Source of the DNA: Phycisphaerales bacterium
GTDB taxonomy: Bacteria > Planctomycetota > Phycisphaerae > UBA1845
Direction of reading: 5' to 3'
Assembly (NCBI GenBank): GCA_020639115.1
Contig: JACKHG010000003.1
Span: 248,001 to 312,000, forward strand
DNA length: 64,000 nucleotides
Part shown: piece after piece, positions 1 through 9,221 of the stretch
Position numbering within the stretch: position 1 is the stretch's first letter
Layout: each line of letters starts with the position of its first letter
The notes under the pieces: generated by a model
Told to the model about the DNA's origin: nothing
The model's database searches: none
Seen by the model: only the letters and a program-made list of their open reading frames with translations
Translations under genes and position numbers: made by a program

Positions 1-1
1 C

Positions 2-2185
2 GTGCTCGGCGCGGTGCTGCTCAAGGCCGGCGGGCCGTGGGCGCCCAGCTTCGTCGGCACGACGGACGCCCTCATCATCGGCACGAACGGCGTCAACACG
101 ACCTACGATTTTGAGCCGTGCGCCGGAGTCGGTTGCGCCGACTGCAACTCCAACGGCGTGATCGACGCCATCGACATCGCCGCCGGGACCAGCCTGGACC
201 TGGACACCAACGGCATTCCCGACGAGTGTCCGGCGCTGCCGGCGAACGACTTCTGCCCGGACGCGACGGCGATCGGCGTCCCGTCATCCACCCCGGGTTC
301 GACGACGCTGGCTACGCTCGACGACGTCAACGCGTGCGGCCTCGACGTCGAGGCCCCGGGCGTGTGGTACACGGTGACGGGGACGGGCCATACCCTGGTC
401 GCGTCGGTGTGCACGGGGACGAATTTCTCACCGAGCATCAGCGTCTACTGCGATGGCTGTCCGCAGGCGTTGAGCAGCGACTGCTGCAGCCCGCGGAACT
501 CGGCTGGTTGCGACGATCCGACGTGCGCAGCGACGATCTGCGGATTCGATCCGTTTTGCTGCGGCGTGTACTGGGACAGCATCTGCGCAGCGGAGGCCCA
601 GGATACGTGCGCCGCCTGCAGCCCGGGGGATGCGACCTGCGTCGGGTCATCGTTCGGCTTTCAGAACTGCGCGTTCAACTGGTGTTCGCTGCTCGGCGTC
701 GAATACAAGATCCTGGTTCACGGGCCCGTCGGCGACACGGGCGACTTCACGCTGACAATGGACCAGTCTTCGGACCTCTGTAACGATCCGGTGCCGTGCG
801 GTCCGGTGGGGGCCTGCTGCGCTGGCGACACCTGCACGATCAACACCGAGGCCGGCTGCGACTTGGCGGGCGGCGTCTTCCAGGGCCTGGGCACCGACTG
901 CGCCAGCAACATCTGCGAGCGGCCGCATCCGGGCTGGAACTCGGTGGATGTGGGGATTTCCCTCACGGCCAATCAGCCGACGTACTGGTCGGCGGCGACC
1001 GGCCAGCCGGCGACCGGCGGCGTGGCGCCCTTTGGCATTCTCGATCCGTACAACCCGGCCCTGGGGCAGCTCCCCGGGCGGCCGGCCACCGACGGCTCGG
1101 GCGAGCGCGTGCTGCGCGGCTTCGTCGTGGCGTGGGCGGTCAACATCGGCGGTGAGGAGATCCGCTGGAACCACCTCAAGGGCGATGCGCTGATCGTCAA
1201 CTACGACCGCAGCGCCGCCTGGGAATACAACGCCTACGCGTTCCAGGCGGTCAATCCGGCGATCGCCAACGGCAGTCCCACCGGCTTCCCCGGCACGCTG
1301 CAGTTCGACGGCGCGGAGTACGATCGTGGCTTCGACGTCCTGCTGCTGGACTTCTACGCCAGCGGCGTGGAGCATTTCCGCAGCTACCTCGACGACACCG
1401 AACTGACGCTCATGCCCCTGGTCTTCGACCTGCGCCAGGAGACGAACGGGCCGGTGACCACCAAGGCCAGCTTCACCATCTGGAACCAGAACGAGACCAA
1501 GCTGACCGGGCTCGATCGCTGTGTGACCTGCTGGGATTCGACGCTGCTCAGCCGCTACGCAGCGCCGAACCATTTCCTCCTCGACAACCTGCAGACCGAT
1601 CGGGGCCGCGCGCAGATCGATGGGCTCGCCAGCGCGCGCTGCGATGTCGACGTCGATCCGGGCGACGGGCCGATCGGAGCGCATCCGGATGACGTGCTGA
1701 GCCGGGCTGCGCCGCTGGTCGGCGTCGAGGTTCGCCGGATCATCTTCGCTTCCGGCGAAATCGGCGATCGCGGCATCGAGGGGGGCGAGGTTCCGTACGA
1801 GGAGCGCAGCGACTTCGCCGGTGAGGCGCTGGGCGGGATCGGCACGCAGACCGGTTCGCTGCTCGCCGACCTGTCGGGCTTCCCGCCGCCGGAGCGGCCC
1901 GCGGGGACGATCGCCACAGTCCGGCCCGCCGTGACCTTGTCCGCGGATCGACCGCAGGCGGCTGCGCTGCGCGACGCCGTGCAACTGCCGGTCGCGCAGG
2001 CCGCCGGCGACCGCGCTTCCATCACCGACAAGGGCAGCCTGCTGATATATCCCAAGGTGGAGCTGCGCTGGAGCGCCGACGGCACGGTCCTGCTGCAGGA
2101 CACGTTCATCGATCTGACCAACGACTTCCCGGCGGATGTCCAGGTGCAGATGTACTTCGTGAACGGAGATCCGCCCACGTCCTGA
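2..2185 (+). CDS. Secreted Cys-rich protein with dockerin-like motif, 5' partial
   Basis: The reading frame is already open at the window edge, so the start and any signal peptide lie outside. Near residues 40-75 it has a calcium-loop-like stretch (CNSNGVIDAIDIAAG, then DLDTNGIPDEC) of the kind common in planctomycete surface proteins. Around residues 160-205 a Cys-rich segment with CCSPRNSAGCDDPTC and DPFCCGVYWDSIC follows, and near 270-310 a CCAGDTCTI...GCDLAGG module. The same CC-x-(P/A)-DG/D-C pattern recurs many times in the large protein at 31454-35470. The C-terminal half has no motif I recognise. An extracellular or cell-surface role is inferred from composition; substrate or partner is unknown. 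It stands apart from the downstream efflux operon, about 280 bases away. Confidence 0.8.
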   Translation: MLGAVLLKAGGPWAPSFVGTTDALIIGTNGVNTTYDFEPCAGVGCADCNSNGVIDAIDIAAGTSLDLDTNGIPDECPALPANDFCPDATAIGVPSSTPGSTTLATLDDVNACGLDVEAPGVWYTVTGTGHTLVASVCTGTNFSPSISVYCDGCPQALSSDCCSPRNSAGCDDPTCAATICGFDPFCCGVYWDSICAAEAQDTCAACSPGDATCVGSSFGFQNCAFNWCSLLGVEYKILVHGPVGDTGDFTLTMDQSSDLCNDPVPCGPVGACCAGDTCTINTEAGCDLAGGVFQGLGTDCASNICERPHPGWNSVDVGISLTANQPTYWSAATGQPATGGVAPFGILDPYNPALGQLPGRPATDGSGERVLRGFVVAWAVNIGGEEIRWNHLKGDALIVNYDRSAAWEYNAYAFQAVNPAIANGSPTGFPGTLQFDGAEYDRGFDVLLLDFYASGVEHFRSYLDDTELTLMPLVFDLRQETNGPVTTKASFTIWNQNETKLTGLDRCVTCWDSTLLSRYAAPNHFLLDNLQTDRGRAQIDGLASARCDVDVDPGDGPIGAHPDDVLSRAAPLVGVEVRRIIFASGEIGDRGIEGGEVPYEERSDFAGEALGGIGTQTGSLLADLSGFPPPERPAGTIATVRPAVTLSADRPQAAALRDAVQLPVAQAAGDRASITDKGSLLIYPKVELRWSADGTVLLQDTFIDLTNDFPADVQVQMYFVNGDPPTS

Positions 2186-2469
2186 GCCGCACCGGGGGGC
2201 TGGCAGCGGGGTTCGCGGCGGTCGACGTCCTATAGGGGCGGACGCCTTGGCGCCGGCGGCATCGGCAGGAAATTTGCCATCCGTCAACTGTTCATATCTA
2301 TCAACGGCCTCTAGAATCTCCGCGCTCGCCGGCGGAGCAGGCCAGTTCCGCACCGCGATCCTATGATCGTGGCAACGTGAACGGGCCGTATTTCACTCTG
2401 CGCAGCAACGCCGCGACGGTCGCGCGGGACCGAGCCGGCGTCAAGACACCTTTGCATTCGAGGACAACG

Positions 2470-3720
2470 ATGAAACGCGCCGCAGGCGTCCACCAGGTGC
2501 GAGTCCCGATCCCGAGCCGGTCATGGCGGGCGGGGCACGTCCTGCTGCTGAGCGTCCTCACCGCGCTGGTGGGGTGCAGGCCGAAGAAGAACCCGGCGCC
2601 GCCGCCGCCCACCGTCACGGTGGCGCATCCGCTCGCGCGCGAAGTGGTGGACTGGGACGAGTACACCGGCCGCCTCCAGGCGGTTGATTCGGTCGACGTA
2701 CGCGCCCGGGTCAGCGGCGAGATCACGGCTGTCCCGTTCGAAGAGGGCGGCTTCGTCGAGCCCGGCGACCTGCTCGTGCAGATCGACGCGCGCCCATACC
2801 AGGCGGAGCTGGACAGCCGCATCGCGGAGCAGGCGCGGGCCCAGGCCCAGGTCGAGCTCGCGGCGATCGAACTCAAGCGGATCGAGAACATCCCGGAGGA
2901 CGCGTCGACACCCAACGAACTCGAGACCGCCCAGGCGAACATGGCCGAGGCCAAGGCCCAGTTCGCAGCCGCCGAAGCCGCCGTGGCCGCCGCCCGGCTC
3001 AACGTCGAGTGGTGCACGGTGACGGCGCCGATCGGCGGACGCACCAGCCAGAAATACGAAACCGTCGGCAACCTCATCACCGGCGGCGGCGAGCAGGGCA
3101 CGCTGCTCACCACGATCACGTCGATCGACCCGATCTACTGCTACATCGACGCCGACGAGCGCTCGGTGCTCAAGTACCAGCGCCTGGCGGAGGAGGGCAA
3201 GCGGGTCAGCGCCCGCGACGCCGCCATTCCCTGCTACCTGCAACTGATCGACGAGACCGGGTTTCCCCATACGGGGTACATCGATTTCGTCGACAACCGC
3301 ATGGATCCCACGACGGGCACGATCCGCGCCCGGGGCGTGTTCCCCAATCCAGACGGCTTTCTTACGCCCGGGTTCTTCGGCCGCCTGCGGGTCTCCGCCC
3401 AGGGGACGCAGAATATGCTGCTCGTGCCGGACGCCGCGGTCGCCACCGACCAGAACCGCAAGCTCCTGCTGGTCGTAGGTCCGGACAACAAGGTTGCGCC
3501 GCGTGAGGTGACGCTCGGGCCGCTCTTCGGCAAGCTGCGGGCCATCGCATCCGGCATCACCGTCGACGACCGCGTGGTGACCAAGGGGCTCATGCAGGCC
3601 CGGCCGGGCGCGACGGTCAAGCCGCAGGAGGAGACGCTGTCGGTGGACGCGCAAACGCTCACGGCGCCCGGCGGCGAAACGACGCCGATGACCAGCACCA
3701 ACGGTGAAGCAGCCGATTGA
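2470..3720 (+). CDS. RND efflux periplasmic adaptor (membrane fusion) lipoprotein
   Basis: MexA/AcrA-type adaptor of a tripartite RND efflux pump, linking the inner-membrane pump to an outer-membrane channel. The ATG at 2470 gives 416 residues with a basic N-terminus, a hydrophobic stretch and a lipobox LTALVGC with acylated Cys at about residue 36; the frame is open further upstream to 2377, but that extension would spoil the lipoprotein signal. The barrel-sandwich hybrid starts in DSVDVRARVSGEI; an Ala/Glu-rich coiled-coil hairpin follows around residues 110-180, then the second lipoyl half (WCTVTAPIGGRTSQ) and beta-barrel region with DNRMDPTTGTIRARGVF, a family hallmark. It ends 12 bases before the pump gene, so the two are one operon. 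No outer-membrane channel gene of the TolC/OprM type is adjacent. Drug or solute specificity cannot be read from the sequence. Confidence 0.93.
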   Translation: MKRAAGVHQVRVPIPSRSWRAGHVLLLSVLTALVGCRPKKNPAPPPPTVTVAHPLAREVVDWDEYTGRLQAVDSVDVRARVSGEITAVPFEEGGFVEPGDLLVQIDARPYQAELDSRIAEQARAQAQVELAAIELKRIENIPEDASTPNELETAQANMAEAKAQFAAAEAAVAAARLNVEWCTVTAPIGGRTSQKYETVGNLITGGGEQGTLLTTITSIDPIYCYIDADERSVLKYQRLAEEGKRVSARDAAIPCYLQLIDETGFPHTGYIDFVDNRMDPTTGTIRARGVFPNPDGFLTPGFFGRLRVSAQGTQNMLLVPDAAVATDQNRKLLLVVGPDNKVAPREVTLGPLFGKLRAIASGITVDDRVVTKGLMQARPGATVKPQEETLSVDAQTLTAPGGETTPMTSTNGEAAD

Positions 3721-3732
3721 CGGTGGGACTCC

Positions 3733-6700
3733 ATGAAGTTTTCGCACTTTTTCATCGACCGGCCGGTCTTCGCCGCGGTGCTGTCCATCGTGATCTGCAT
3801 CGCCGGCGCGCTGTCGATCTTCAACCTGCCCATCGCCCAGTATCCGGAGATCGCGCCGCCGACCGTCACGGTCAACGCGGTCTATCCCGGGGCCAACGCC
3901 AAGGTCGTCGCCGACACCGTGGCCACGCCGCTCGAAGAGCAGATCAACGGCGTGGAAAACATGTTGTACATGTCGAGCCAGAGCACCAACGACGGCAAGT
4001 ACCAGCTCACCGTCACGTTTGAACTCGGCACCGACCTCGACATCGCCCAGGTGCAGGTGCAGAACCGCGCCGCGGTCGCCGAGCCGCTGCTGCCCGAGGA
4101 GGTGCGCCGCCTGGGCCTCACCGTGCGCAAGGCCTCGCCCGACCTGACGCTCGCGGTCAACCTCCACTCGCCCGGGAACAAGTTTGACACCCTGTACATG
4201 AGCAACTACGCGACCCTGCACGTGCGCGACGAACTCGCCCGCCTGCCGGGCGTGGGCGACGTGTTCATCTTCGGCGCCCGCGACTACGCGATGCGCCTCT
4301 GGCTCGATCCGCAGAAGATGGCGGCGCGCAGCCTGACCGCCGGCGACGTGGTGGCGGCGGTTCGCGAGCAGAACGTGCAGGTGGCAGCCGGTATCGTCGG
4401 CGGCCCCCCGCTGCCGGCCGGAACGGCGGAGTTCCAGTACGCGGTACACGCCGAGGGCCGCCTCACCGATCCCGACCAGTTCGCGCAGATCGTGGTGAAG
4501 ACCGGCGAAAACGGCCAGCTCACGCGGCTGCGGGACATCGGCCGGGTCGAGCTCGGCGCCGTGGACTACAGCACGTCCGTGCTCTTCAACGGCGAGCCGG
4601 CGATCGGCATCCCCATCTTCCAGTTGCCCGGGTCGAACGCGCTCGAGACGGCGGACGCCGTGTACGCCACGATGGAGAAGCTGAAAAAGGACTTCCCGCC
4701 GGGGCTCGACTACGCGATTCCCTACGACACGACGATCTTCGTGCGCAGCAGCATCCACGACGTGATCAAGACGCTCTTCGAGGCGGTAGGGCTGGTCGTC
4801 ATCGTCGTGCTCGTCTTCCTGCAGACGTGGCGGGCGTCGGTGATCCCGCTGATCGCGATCCCGGTGTCGCTGATCGGGACGTTCGCGGTCATGCATGTCG
4901 CGGGCTTCTCCATCAACAACCTCACGCTCTTCGGCATGGTGCTGGCGATCGGCATCGTGGTGGACGACGCGATCGTCGTGGTGGAGAACGTGCAGCGCTG
5001 GATCGAGCAGGGGGCGACGCCGCGCGACGCCGCCTACCGCAGCATGGAGGAGGTGACCGGGGCCGTGATCGCCATCGCGTTCGGCCTCTCCGCGGTGTTC
5101 ATCCCCGTCGCGTTTGTCAGCGGCATCACCGGGCAGTTCTACCGGCAGTTCGCACTGACCATCGCGTTCTCCACGCTGCTGTCGGCGCTCAACTCGCTGA
5201 CGCTGAGCCCGGCGCTGGCCGCGTTGCTGCTGCGGCCGCACGATGCGAAGCCCGACTGGCTCTCACGCATGTTCGACGCGGTGCTCGGGTGGTTCTTCCG
5301 CCTGTTCAACCGCGCACTGGAGCGGACCACGCATGGCTACGTCGGCAGTCTGCACCGCGTGCTGCGCCTGTGGGTGGTGGCGCTGATCGTCTACGCCGGC
5401 CTCATCACGCTCGCGTACTTCGGCTTCAAGACCGTCCCGCGCGGCTTTATCCCGCCGCAGGACGCGGGCTATCTCATCGCCGGCGTGCAGTTGCCCGACG
5501 CAGCCACAATCGACCGCACGGTTCCGGTGATGGAGCGGCTCGCGAAGATCGCGCAGGACACGCCCGGGGTCGAGTACACCTTTGCCGTGCCCGGCTTCTC
5601 GATCCTCTCGCGCACCAACCAGACCAACACGGGCACGATGTTCATCGCGCTCGATCCGTTCGAGAAACGCGCGGGTCACGATAACCTCACCGCCGATGCC
5701 ATCATGCAGCGGCTGCGCGGCGCCTACAGCCAGGTGCAGGAGGCGATGGCCATGGTGCTGGCGCCGCCGCCGGTGCGCGGGGTCGGCAACGCCGGCGGTT
5801 TCAAGATGCAGGTCGAGGATCGGGCGGGCACCGCGAGCCCGGAACAGCTTGCCGCCGCCACGCAGCAGCTCATCGCCGCGGCCCGCCAGGAACCCACGCT
5901 CACCAGCTTGTTCACGACGTTTCGTCCCAGCGTGCCGCAGCTCTACGCCGACATCGATCGGGAAAAAGTCAAAAGCCAGGGAGTGCAGGTCACCGACGTG
6001 TTCGACGCCCTGCAGGTTTTCCTCGGCGGACTCTACGTCAACGACTTCAACTTCCTGGGCCGCACGTACCGCGTGACCGCCCAGGCGGAAGCGCCTTTCC
6101 GCGCCACCGCCGACGAGGTCGCCCAGTTGAAGACGCGCAACCGCTTCGGGCGCATGGTGCCGCTCGGCGCCGTGATGGACCTCGAGGACATCACCGGTCC
6201 CGATCGCATCAACCGCTACAACATGCGCGTCTCGGCGGAGATCAACGGCAGCGCCGCGGAGGGCTCGAGCAGCGGCGACGCGATGGACCTGATGGAAAAG
6301 CTCGCCCGCCAGCACCTGCCCCGGGGCTTCGGCTTCGAGTGGACCGAGCTCGCCTACCAGGAGAAGCTCGCGGGCAACACGGCGATCCTGGTCTTCCCGC
6401 TGTGCGTGCTGTTCGTGTGGCTGGTGCACTCCGCGGAGTACGAGAGCTTCGCGCTGTCCACCGCGATCATCCTGATCGTGCCGATGTGCCTGCTCTGCGG
6501 CATCGCGGGGGTGTGGCTGCGCGGCATGGACAACAACATCTTCACGCAGATCGGATTCCTCGTGCTCGCAGGCCTCAGCGCCAAGAACGCGGTGCTGATC
6601 GTGGAGTTCGCGAAGCAGCAGCAGGAGGAGGGCAAGGACGCGGTGGCCGCCGCCCTGGAGGCAGCCCGCCTGCGCCTGCGGCCGATCCTGATGACCAGCT

Positions 6701-6927
6701 TCGCGTTCATCCTCGGCGTCGTGCCGCTGCTGCTCGCCACGGGCGCCGGCGCCGAAATGCGCCAGGCGCTGGGCACGGTGGTGTTCTTCGGCATGATCGG
6801 CGTCACCTTCTTCGGCCTCTTCCTCACCCCGGTCTTCTACGAGGTGATCCGCCGCGTCACGGGCAAGACCCAGGCGCTCGGCCACGAGGCCGACCGGGAG
6901 CGGAATGAGGAAATCCCTTGGGCGTGA
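3733..6927 (+). CDS. RND multidrug efflux pump, AcrB/MexB (HAE1) family
   Basis: Inner-membrane proton-driven efflux transporter, 1064 residues, the normal HAE1 length. The start matches the family N-terminus (MKFSHFFIDRPVFAAVLSIV). Twelve membrane segments in the usual two halves are visible, with large periplasmic loops. The TM4 proton-relay pair Asp411-Asp412 is present in GIVVDDAIVVVENVQRW, and the TM10 lysine is in GLSAKNAVLIVEF (Lys951). FIPPQDAGYLIAGVQLPD and the C-terminal GTVVFFGMIGVTFFGLFLTPVFY block are also typical. The gene lies 12 bases after the adaptor lipoprotein. Catalytic residues are intact, so an active pump is expected; substrate is unknown. The C-terminal tail after the last helix is short and charged. 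No regulator gene of the TetR or MarR type is beside the operon. Confidence 0.96.
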   Translation: MKFSHFFIDRPVFAAVLSIVICIAGALSIFNLPIAQYPEIAPPTVTVNAVYPGANAKVVADTVATPLEEQINGVENMLYMSSQSTNDGKYQLTVTFELGTDLDIAQVQVQNRAAVAEPLLPEEVRRLGLTVRKASPDLTLAVNLHSPGNKFDTLYMSNYATLHVRDELARLPGVGDVFIFGARDYAMRLWLDPQKMAARSLTAGDVVAAVREQNVQVAAGIVGGPPLPAGTAEFQYAVHAEGRLTDPDQFAQIVVKTGENGQLTRLRDIGRVELGAVDYSTSVLFNGEPAIGIPIFQLPGSNALETADAVYATMEKLKKDFPPGLDYAIPYDTTIFVRSSIHDVIKTLFEAVGLVVIVVLVFLQTWRASVIPLIAIPVSLIGTFAVMHVAGFSINNLTLFGMVLAIGIVVDDAIVVVENVQRWIEQGATPRDAAYRSMEEVTGAVIAIAFGLSAVFIPVAFVSGITGQFYRQFALTIAFSTLLSALNSLTLSPALAALLLRPHDAKPDWLSRMFDAVLGWFFRLFNRALERTTHGYVGSLHRVLRLWVVALIVYAGLITLAYFGFKTVPRGFIPPQDAGYLIAGVQLPDAATIDRTVPVMERLAKIAQDTPGVEYTFAVPGFSILSRTNQTNTGTMFIALDPFEKRAGHDNLTADAIMQRLRGAYSQVQEAMAMVLAPPPVRGVGNAGGFKMQVEDRAGTASPEQLAAATQQLIAAARQEPTLTSLFTTFRPSVPQLYADIDREKVKSQGVQVTDVFDALQVFLGGLYVNDFNFLGRTYRVTAQAEAPFRATADEVAQLKTRNRFGRMVPLGAVMDLEDITGPDRINRYNMRVSAEINGSAAEGSSSGDAMDLMEKLARQHLPRGFGFEWTELAYQEKLAGNTAILVFPLCVLFVWLVHSAEYESFALSTAIILIVPMCLLCGIAGVWLRGMDNNIFTQIGFLVLAGLSAKNAVLIVEFAKQQQEEGKDAVAAALEAARLRLRPILMTSFAFILGVVPLLLATGAGAEMRQALGTVVFFGMIGVTFFGLFLTPVFYEVIRRVTGKTQALGHEADRERNEEIPWA

Positions 6928-7284
6928 CCGGCGCGCGGAGCCTGCGCACACCTCTTGGCCCTGGGGGCAGCAAAGCGGGCGAGTCGGCAACGGCCGTGGA
7001 TCGCGGGCGGAGGGGCTGGGTACAGCCCCCAGCCGCACCACGATAACATTACAGACTTGTATTCTGGATGGCGCGTGCCGGGGCACGATGACCCGGGTAA
7101 CGTTCCAGTCAAGGTGCTACGCGCGGCAGGCGCACGGTAGTTACAGACTGCTGAATTGCCGTTTTGAATGATCGGAGCTAGTCTGCGCAACCGTTGGCGA
7201 GCCATTGAGTACGTGCGGTCCTCAATCTCGCCGTTGCACCGTTGCGTGCGCAAAGTCCTCATCACTTGGTTTGGGAGACATGAC
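6928..7284. other. Intergenic stretch between efflux operon and outer membrane protein gene
   Basis: About 357 bases without a credible gene. Short open frames here have shadow-like Arg/Gly composition and no conserved motif. The last 120 bases are less GC-rich and probably hold the promoter and 5' leader of the downstream gene, but I could not pick a convincing -35/-10 pair. No strong terminator hairpin follows the pump gene. Confidence 0.5.
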
Positions 7285-8292
7285 ATGTCAGCTTTCCGTC
7301 TGGTCGTATCAGTATTTGGTCTCGTGGCCCTGGTCGCTTCAGCGCAGGCGGGCGAACGCCACGACGCATCGTCAACTTCCCCCGCGGTCACCGACGCCGG
7401 CAGCTTTCGCCTGGCCGGCTGGACCGATGCTTCGGATACGCATCGCGGGTCGTCCATGGGCGCACGAACAGCCAGCCTGACGGCGGACAACGACGACGAG
7501 GTGATGACCATGAGCAATCGCCGCCTCACCGAAGACGAGGTGGCTGCCCGCCAGTCGGTGGACGCCTACAACTCCCTCGAGGACGGCCAGCCGGGCGACC
7601 CCGGGACGCTGGAACTGCAGCTCGAGGGTGGCTGGGTCACCGCGACGGGCGAGCACGACGTATTCCCGTTTCTGGCGGAGCTGCAGTACAACGGCAGCGG
7701 CAGCGAGTTCCTCGAGAATACCCAGTTCACGCTCGGCGTGCCGGTCGAGATGGGCATCGGGGGCGTGGAAGGCAATGGCGACCTGGAGCTGGGCTGGCAG
7801 CAGCGCTGGATCGAGGACGACGGCACGATGCCGACCATCGCCACGCTGGCGGAGGTACGCATTCCCACCGGCTACCACTCCTCCGGCGTTGACGGCACGT
7901 TGACGGCGGTCGTCGCCAAGGACCTCGGGCCGGGAACCGCGTACTTCAACGCGTTCGGCCGGACGGTCAATGGTGACAACGGCGAGGAGGCGGCAGAGTT
8001 CAACCTCTTCGCCATACCCTGGGATTGCGACTCGGAGGATGTACGCCACTTCCAGTGGGGCTTCCGTGCCGGCTACAAGTGGCGGATCAGCGACGAATTC
8101 GCGCTCATCGGCGACTACGTCAATCAGTCGAGCGAGTACACCGGCCACGGCAACTCCAACCTGCTCGAGGTCTCCGGCGAGTGGCACGTGAACGACCGGA
8201 TCACGGTCGGCCCCGGCGTCGTCATCGGGCTGGATGACAACGACGAGACGCCGAACTTCGGCGCGGGCGTGCGCATGATGGTCTCGTTCTGA
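7285..8292 (+). CDS. Outer-membrane beta-barrel-like protein (possible MetA-phenol-degradation/transporter family)
   Basis: A 335-residue exported protein. The ATG at 7285 is preceded by GGGAGA at 7273-7278 and gives a clean signal peptide (MSAFRLVVSVFGLVALVASAQAG); the frame extends to 7168 without such features. After a polar linker with LTEDEVAARQSVDAYNSLEDG, the rest alternates polar and hydrophobic residues in beta-strand fashion and ends with Phe (GVRMMVSF), as outer-membrane barrels do. LELQLEGGWVTATGE and LELGWQQRWIEDDG recall the family often labelled as phenol MetA-pathway or putative transporter barrels, but the assignment is by pattern only. It is monocistronic, with a terminator directly after it. 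It is near the efflux operon but 357 bases away, so a shared function is not supported. Confidence 0.75.
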   Translation: MSAFRLVVSVFGLVALVASAQAGERHDASSTSPAVTDAGSFRLAGWTDASDTHRGSSMGARTASLTADNDDEVMTMSNRRLTEDEVAARQSVDAYNSLEDGQPGDPGTLELQLEGGWVTATGEHDVFPFLAELQYNGSGSEFLENTQFTLGVPVEMGIGGVEGNGDLELGWQQRWIEDDGTMPTIATLAEVRIPTGYHSSGVDGTLTAVVAKDLGPGTAYFNAFGRTVNGDNGEEAAEFNLFAIPWDCDSEDVRHFQWGFRAGYKWRISDEFALIGDYVNQSSEYTGHGNSNLLEVSGEWHVNDRITVGPGVVIGLDDNDETPNFGAGVRMMVSF

Positions 8293-8328
8293 GGCCTGCC
8301 GAAGTCGGTTGAAGTATTACCACCTTCC

Positions 8329-8376
8329 CGGGCGCGGGGCACGGCTTGGCCGGGCTTCGCGCCCGCTTTGTTTGTC
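8329..8376 (+). terminator. Intrinsic terminator after the outer membrane protein gene
   Basis: CGGGCGCG at 8329-8336 pairs perfectly with CGCGCCCG at 8358-8365, followed by CTTTGTTTG. The loop of about 21 bases can fold further. The T-rich side lies only downstream on the plus strand, so it serves the gene ending at 8292 rather than the convergent phosphatase gene. Confidence 0.7.
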
Positions 8377-8377
8377 G

Positions 8378-9037
8378 CTATTGCCGTAAGCAGCAGGTGA
8401 GAATATCGGCGGGCGTGTGCGCCAGGGCCTTGGCGCCGGCAGACTGCAGCTCGTCGGCTTCGCGAAAACCCCAGAGGACGCCGAGAGGATACATGCCCGC
8501 CGCCTGCGCGGTGGCCATGTCGGTTGCGGTGTCGCCCACGTAGAGCACCGCGGATGGGGACACGTCGAGCGTGCGCGCGATGTGCAGGGCGGCGGACGGG
8601 TCAGGCTTGCGCGGAAACGCGGCGGTCGCGCCGCGGACGATATCGAAGCGGGCGCCGGCGAGGAGTCGCTCGACGCACTGGGTCGTGAACTCGTGGGGCT
8701 TGTTGGAGAGAACCGCGAGCTTCAGCCCGCGGGCGGTGGCGGCGGCCAGGAGTTCGGGCACGCCCGGGTAGGGCCGCGTGTGGACGTGCCAGGTCCGGGC
8801 GTAGTCGGCGCGGAAGGCGTCGACGCAGGCGGAGAGCACGGGCTCGGCGCGGGCTGTGGGTGGCAGGGCGCGGCGGAGCAGCTTCTCGACGCCCTCACCG
8901 ACGAAGTAGCGATAGGCGGCGCGTTCATGCACCGGATACCCGCGTTCTGCGAGCACGCGATTGCAGGCGTTCGCGATGTCGTCAAGCGAATCGAGGAGCG
9001 TTCCGTCGAGATCGAAGAGGATGGCGTGGAAGGACAT
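8378..9037 (-). CDS. gph: HAD-superfamily phosphatase, phosphoglycolate phosphatase-like
   Basis: Probable 2-phosphoglycolate phosphatase or related small-molecule HAD hydrolase, 219 residues, cytoplasmic. Motif I is FDLDGTLLDS at the N-terminus with the nucleophile Asp and general acid Asp; the helical cap follows (NACNRVLAERGYPVHERAAY), motif II is the Ser in VLSNKPHEFT, motif III the Lys in PRKPDPSAA, and motif IV GDTATDMATA. All catalytic positions are intact. The start at 9037 (MSFHAILFDLDG) is chosen because the upstream open extension to 9139 is not conserved in character. Substrate choice among HAD phosphatases cannot be settled by motif alone (pyrophosphatase PpaX and others look alike). 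It is convergent with the outer-membrane protein gene and separated from the kor genes by a terminator. Confidence 0.88.
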   Translation of the reverse strand: MSFHAILFDLDGTLLDSLDDIANACNRVLAERGYPVHERAAYRYFVGEGVEKLLRRALPPTARAEPVLSACVDAFRADYARTWHVHTRPYPGVPELLAAATARGLKLAVLSNKPHEFTTQCVERLLAGARFDIVRGATAAFPRKPDPSAALHIARTLDVSPSAVLYVGDTATDMATAQAAGMYPLGVLWGFREADELQSAGAKALAHTPADILTCCLRQ

Positions 9038-9140
9038 GGCGGCATGATCGCAGCCAAGGCGCGGCGGGGCAAATCGAGGAGCGAAGAGTCCGAGGTCGCA
9101 GGTCGCAGGTTGTCTGAGCTCTCGGATGGGAAAGCACAAT

Positions 9141-9174
9141 GCAAAAGCCCCGAGGCGGGTTCGCCTCGGGGCTT
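9141..9174 (-). terminator. Intrinsic terminator of the 2-oxoacid:ferredoxin oxidoreductase operon
   Basis: A perfect 13-bp stem, AAGCCCCGAGGCG at 9145-9157 and its complement at 9162-9174, closes a 4-base loop. Read on the minus strand it is followed by TTTTGC, giving a classic terminator 48 bases after the stop of the beta subunit gene. This separates the kor operon from the phosphatase gene. Confidence 0.85.
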
Positions 9175-9221
9175 GGAACTCACGTTTCTGGCTGACGGCT
9201 GACCGCTTGTCGCTAGCTCGA

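Noticed and set aside
2521..5241. 906-codon open frame on the minus strand
   Set aside because: Antisense to the RND adaptor and pump genes; composition dominated by Arg, His, Asp and Val, typical of a shadow in high-GC DNA.
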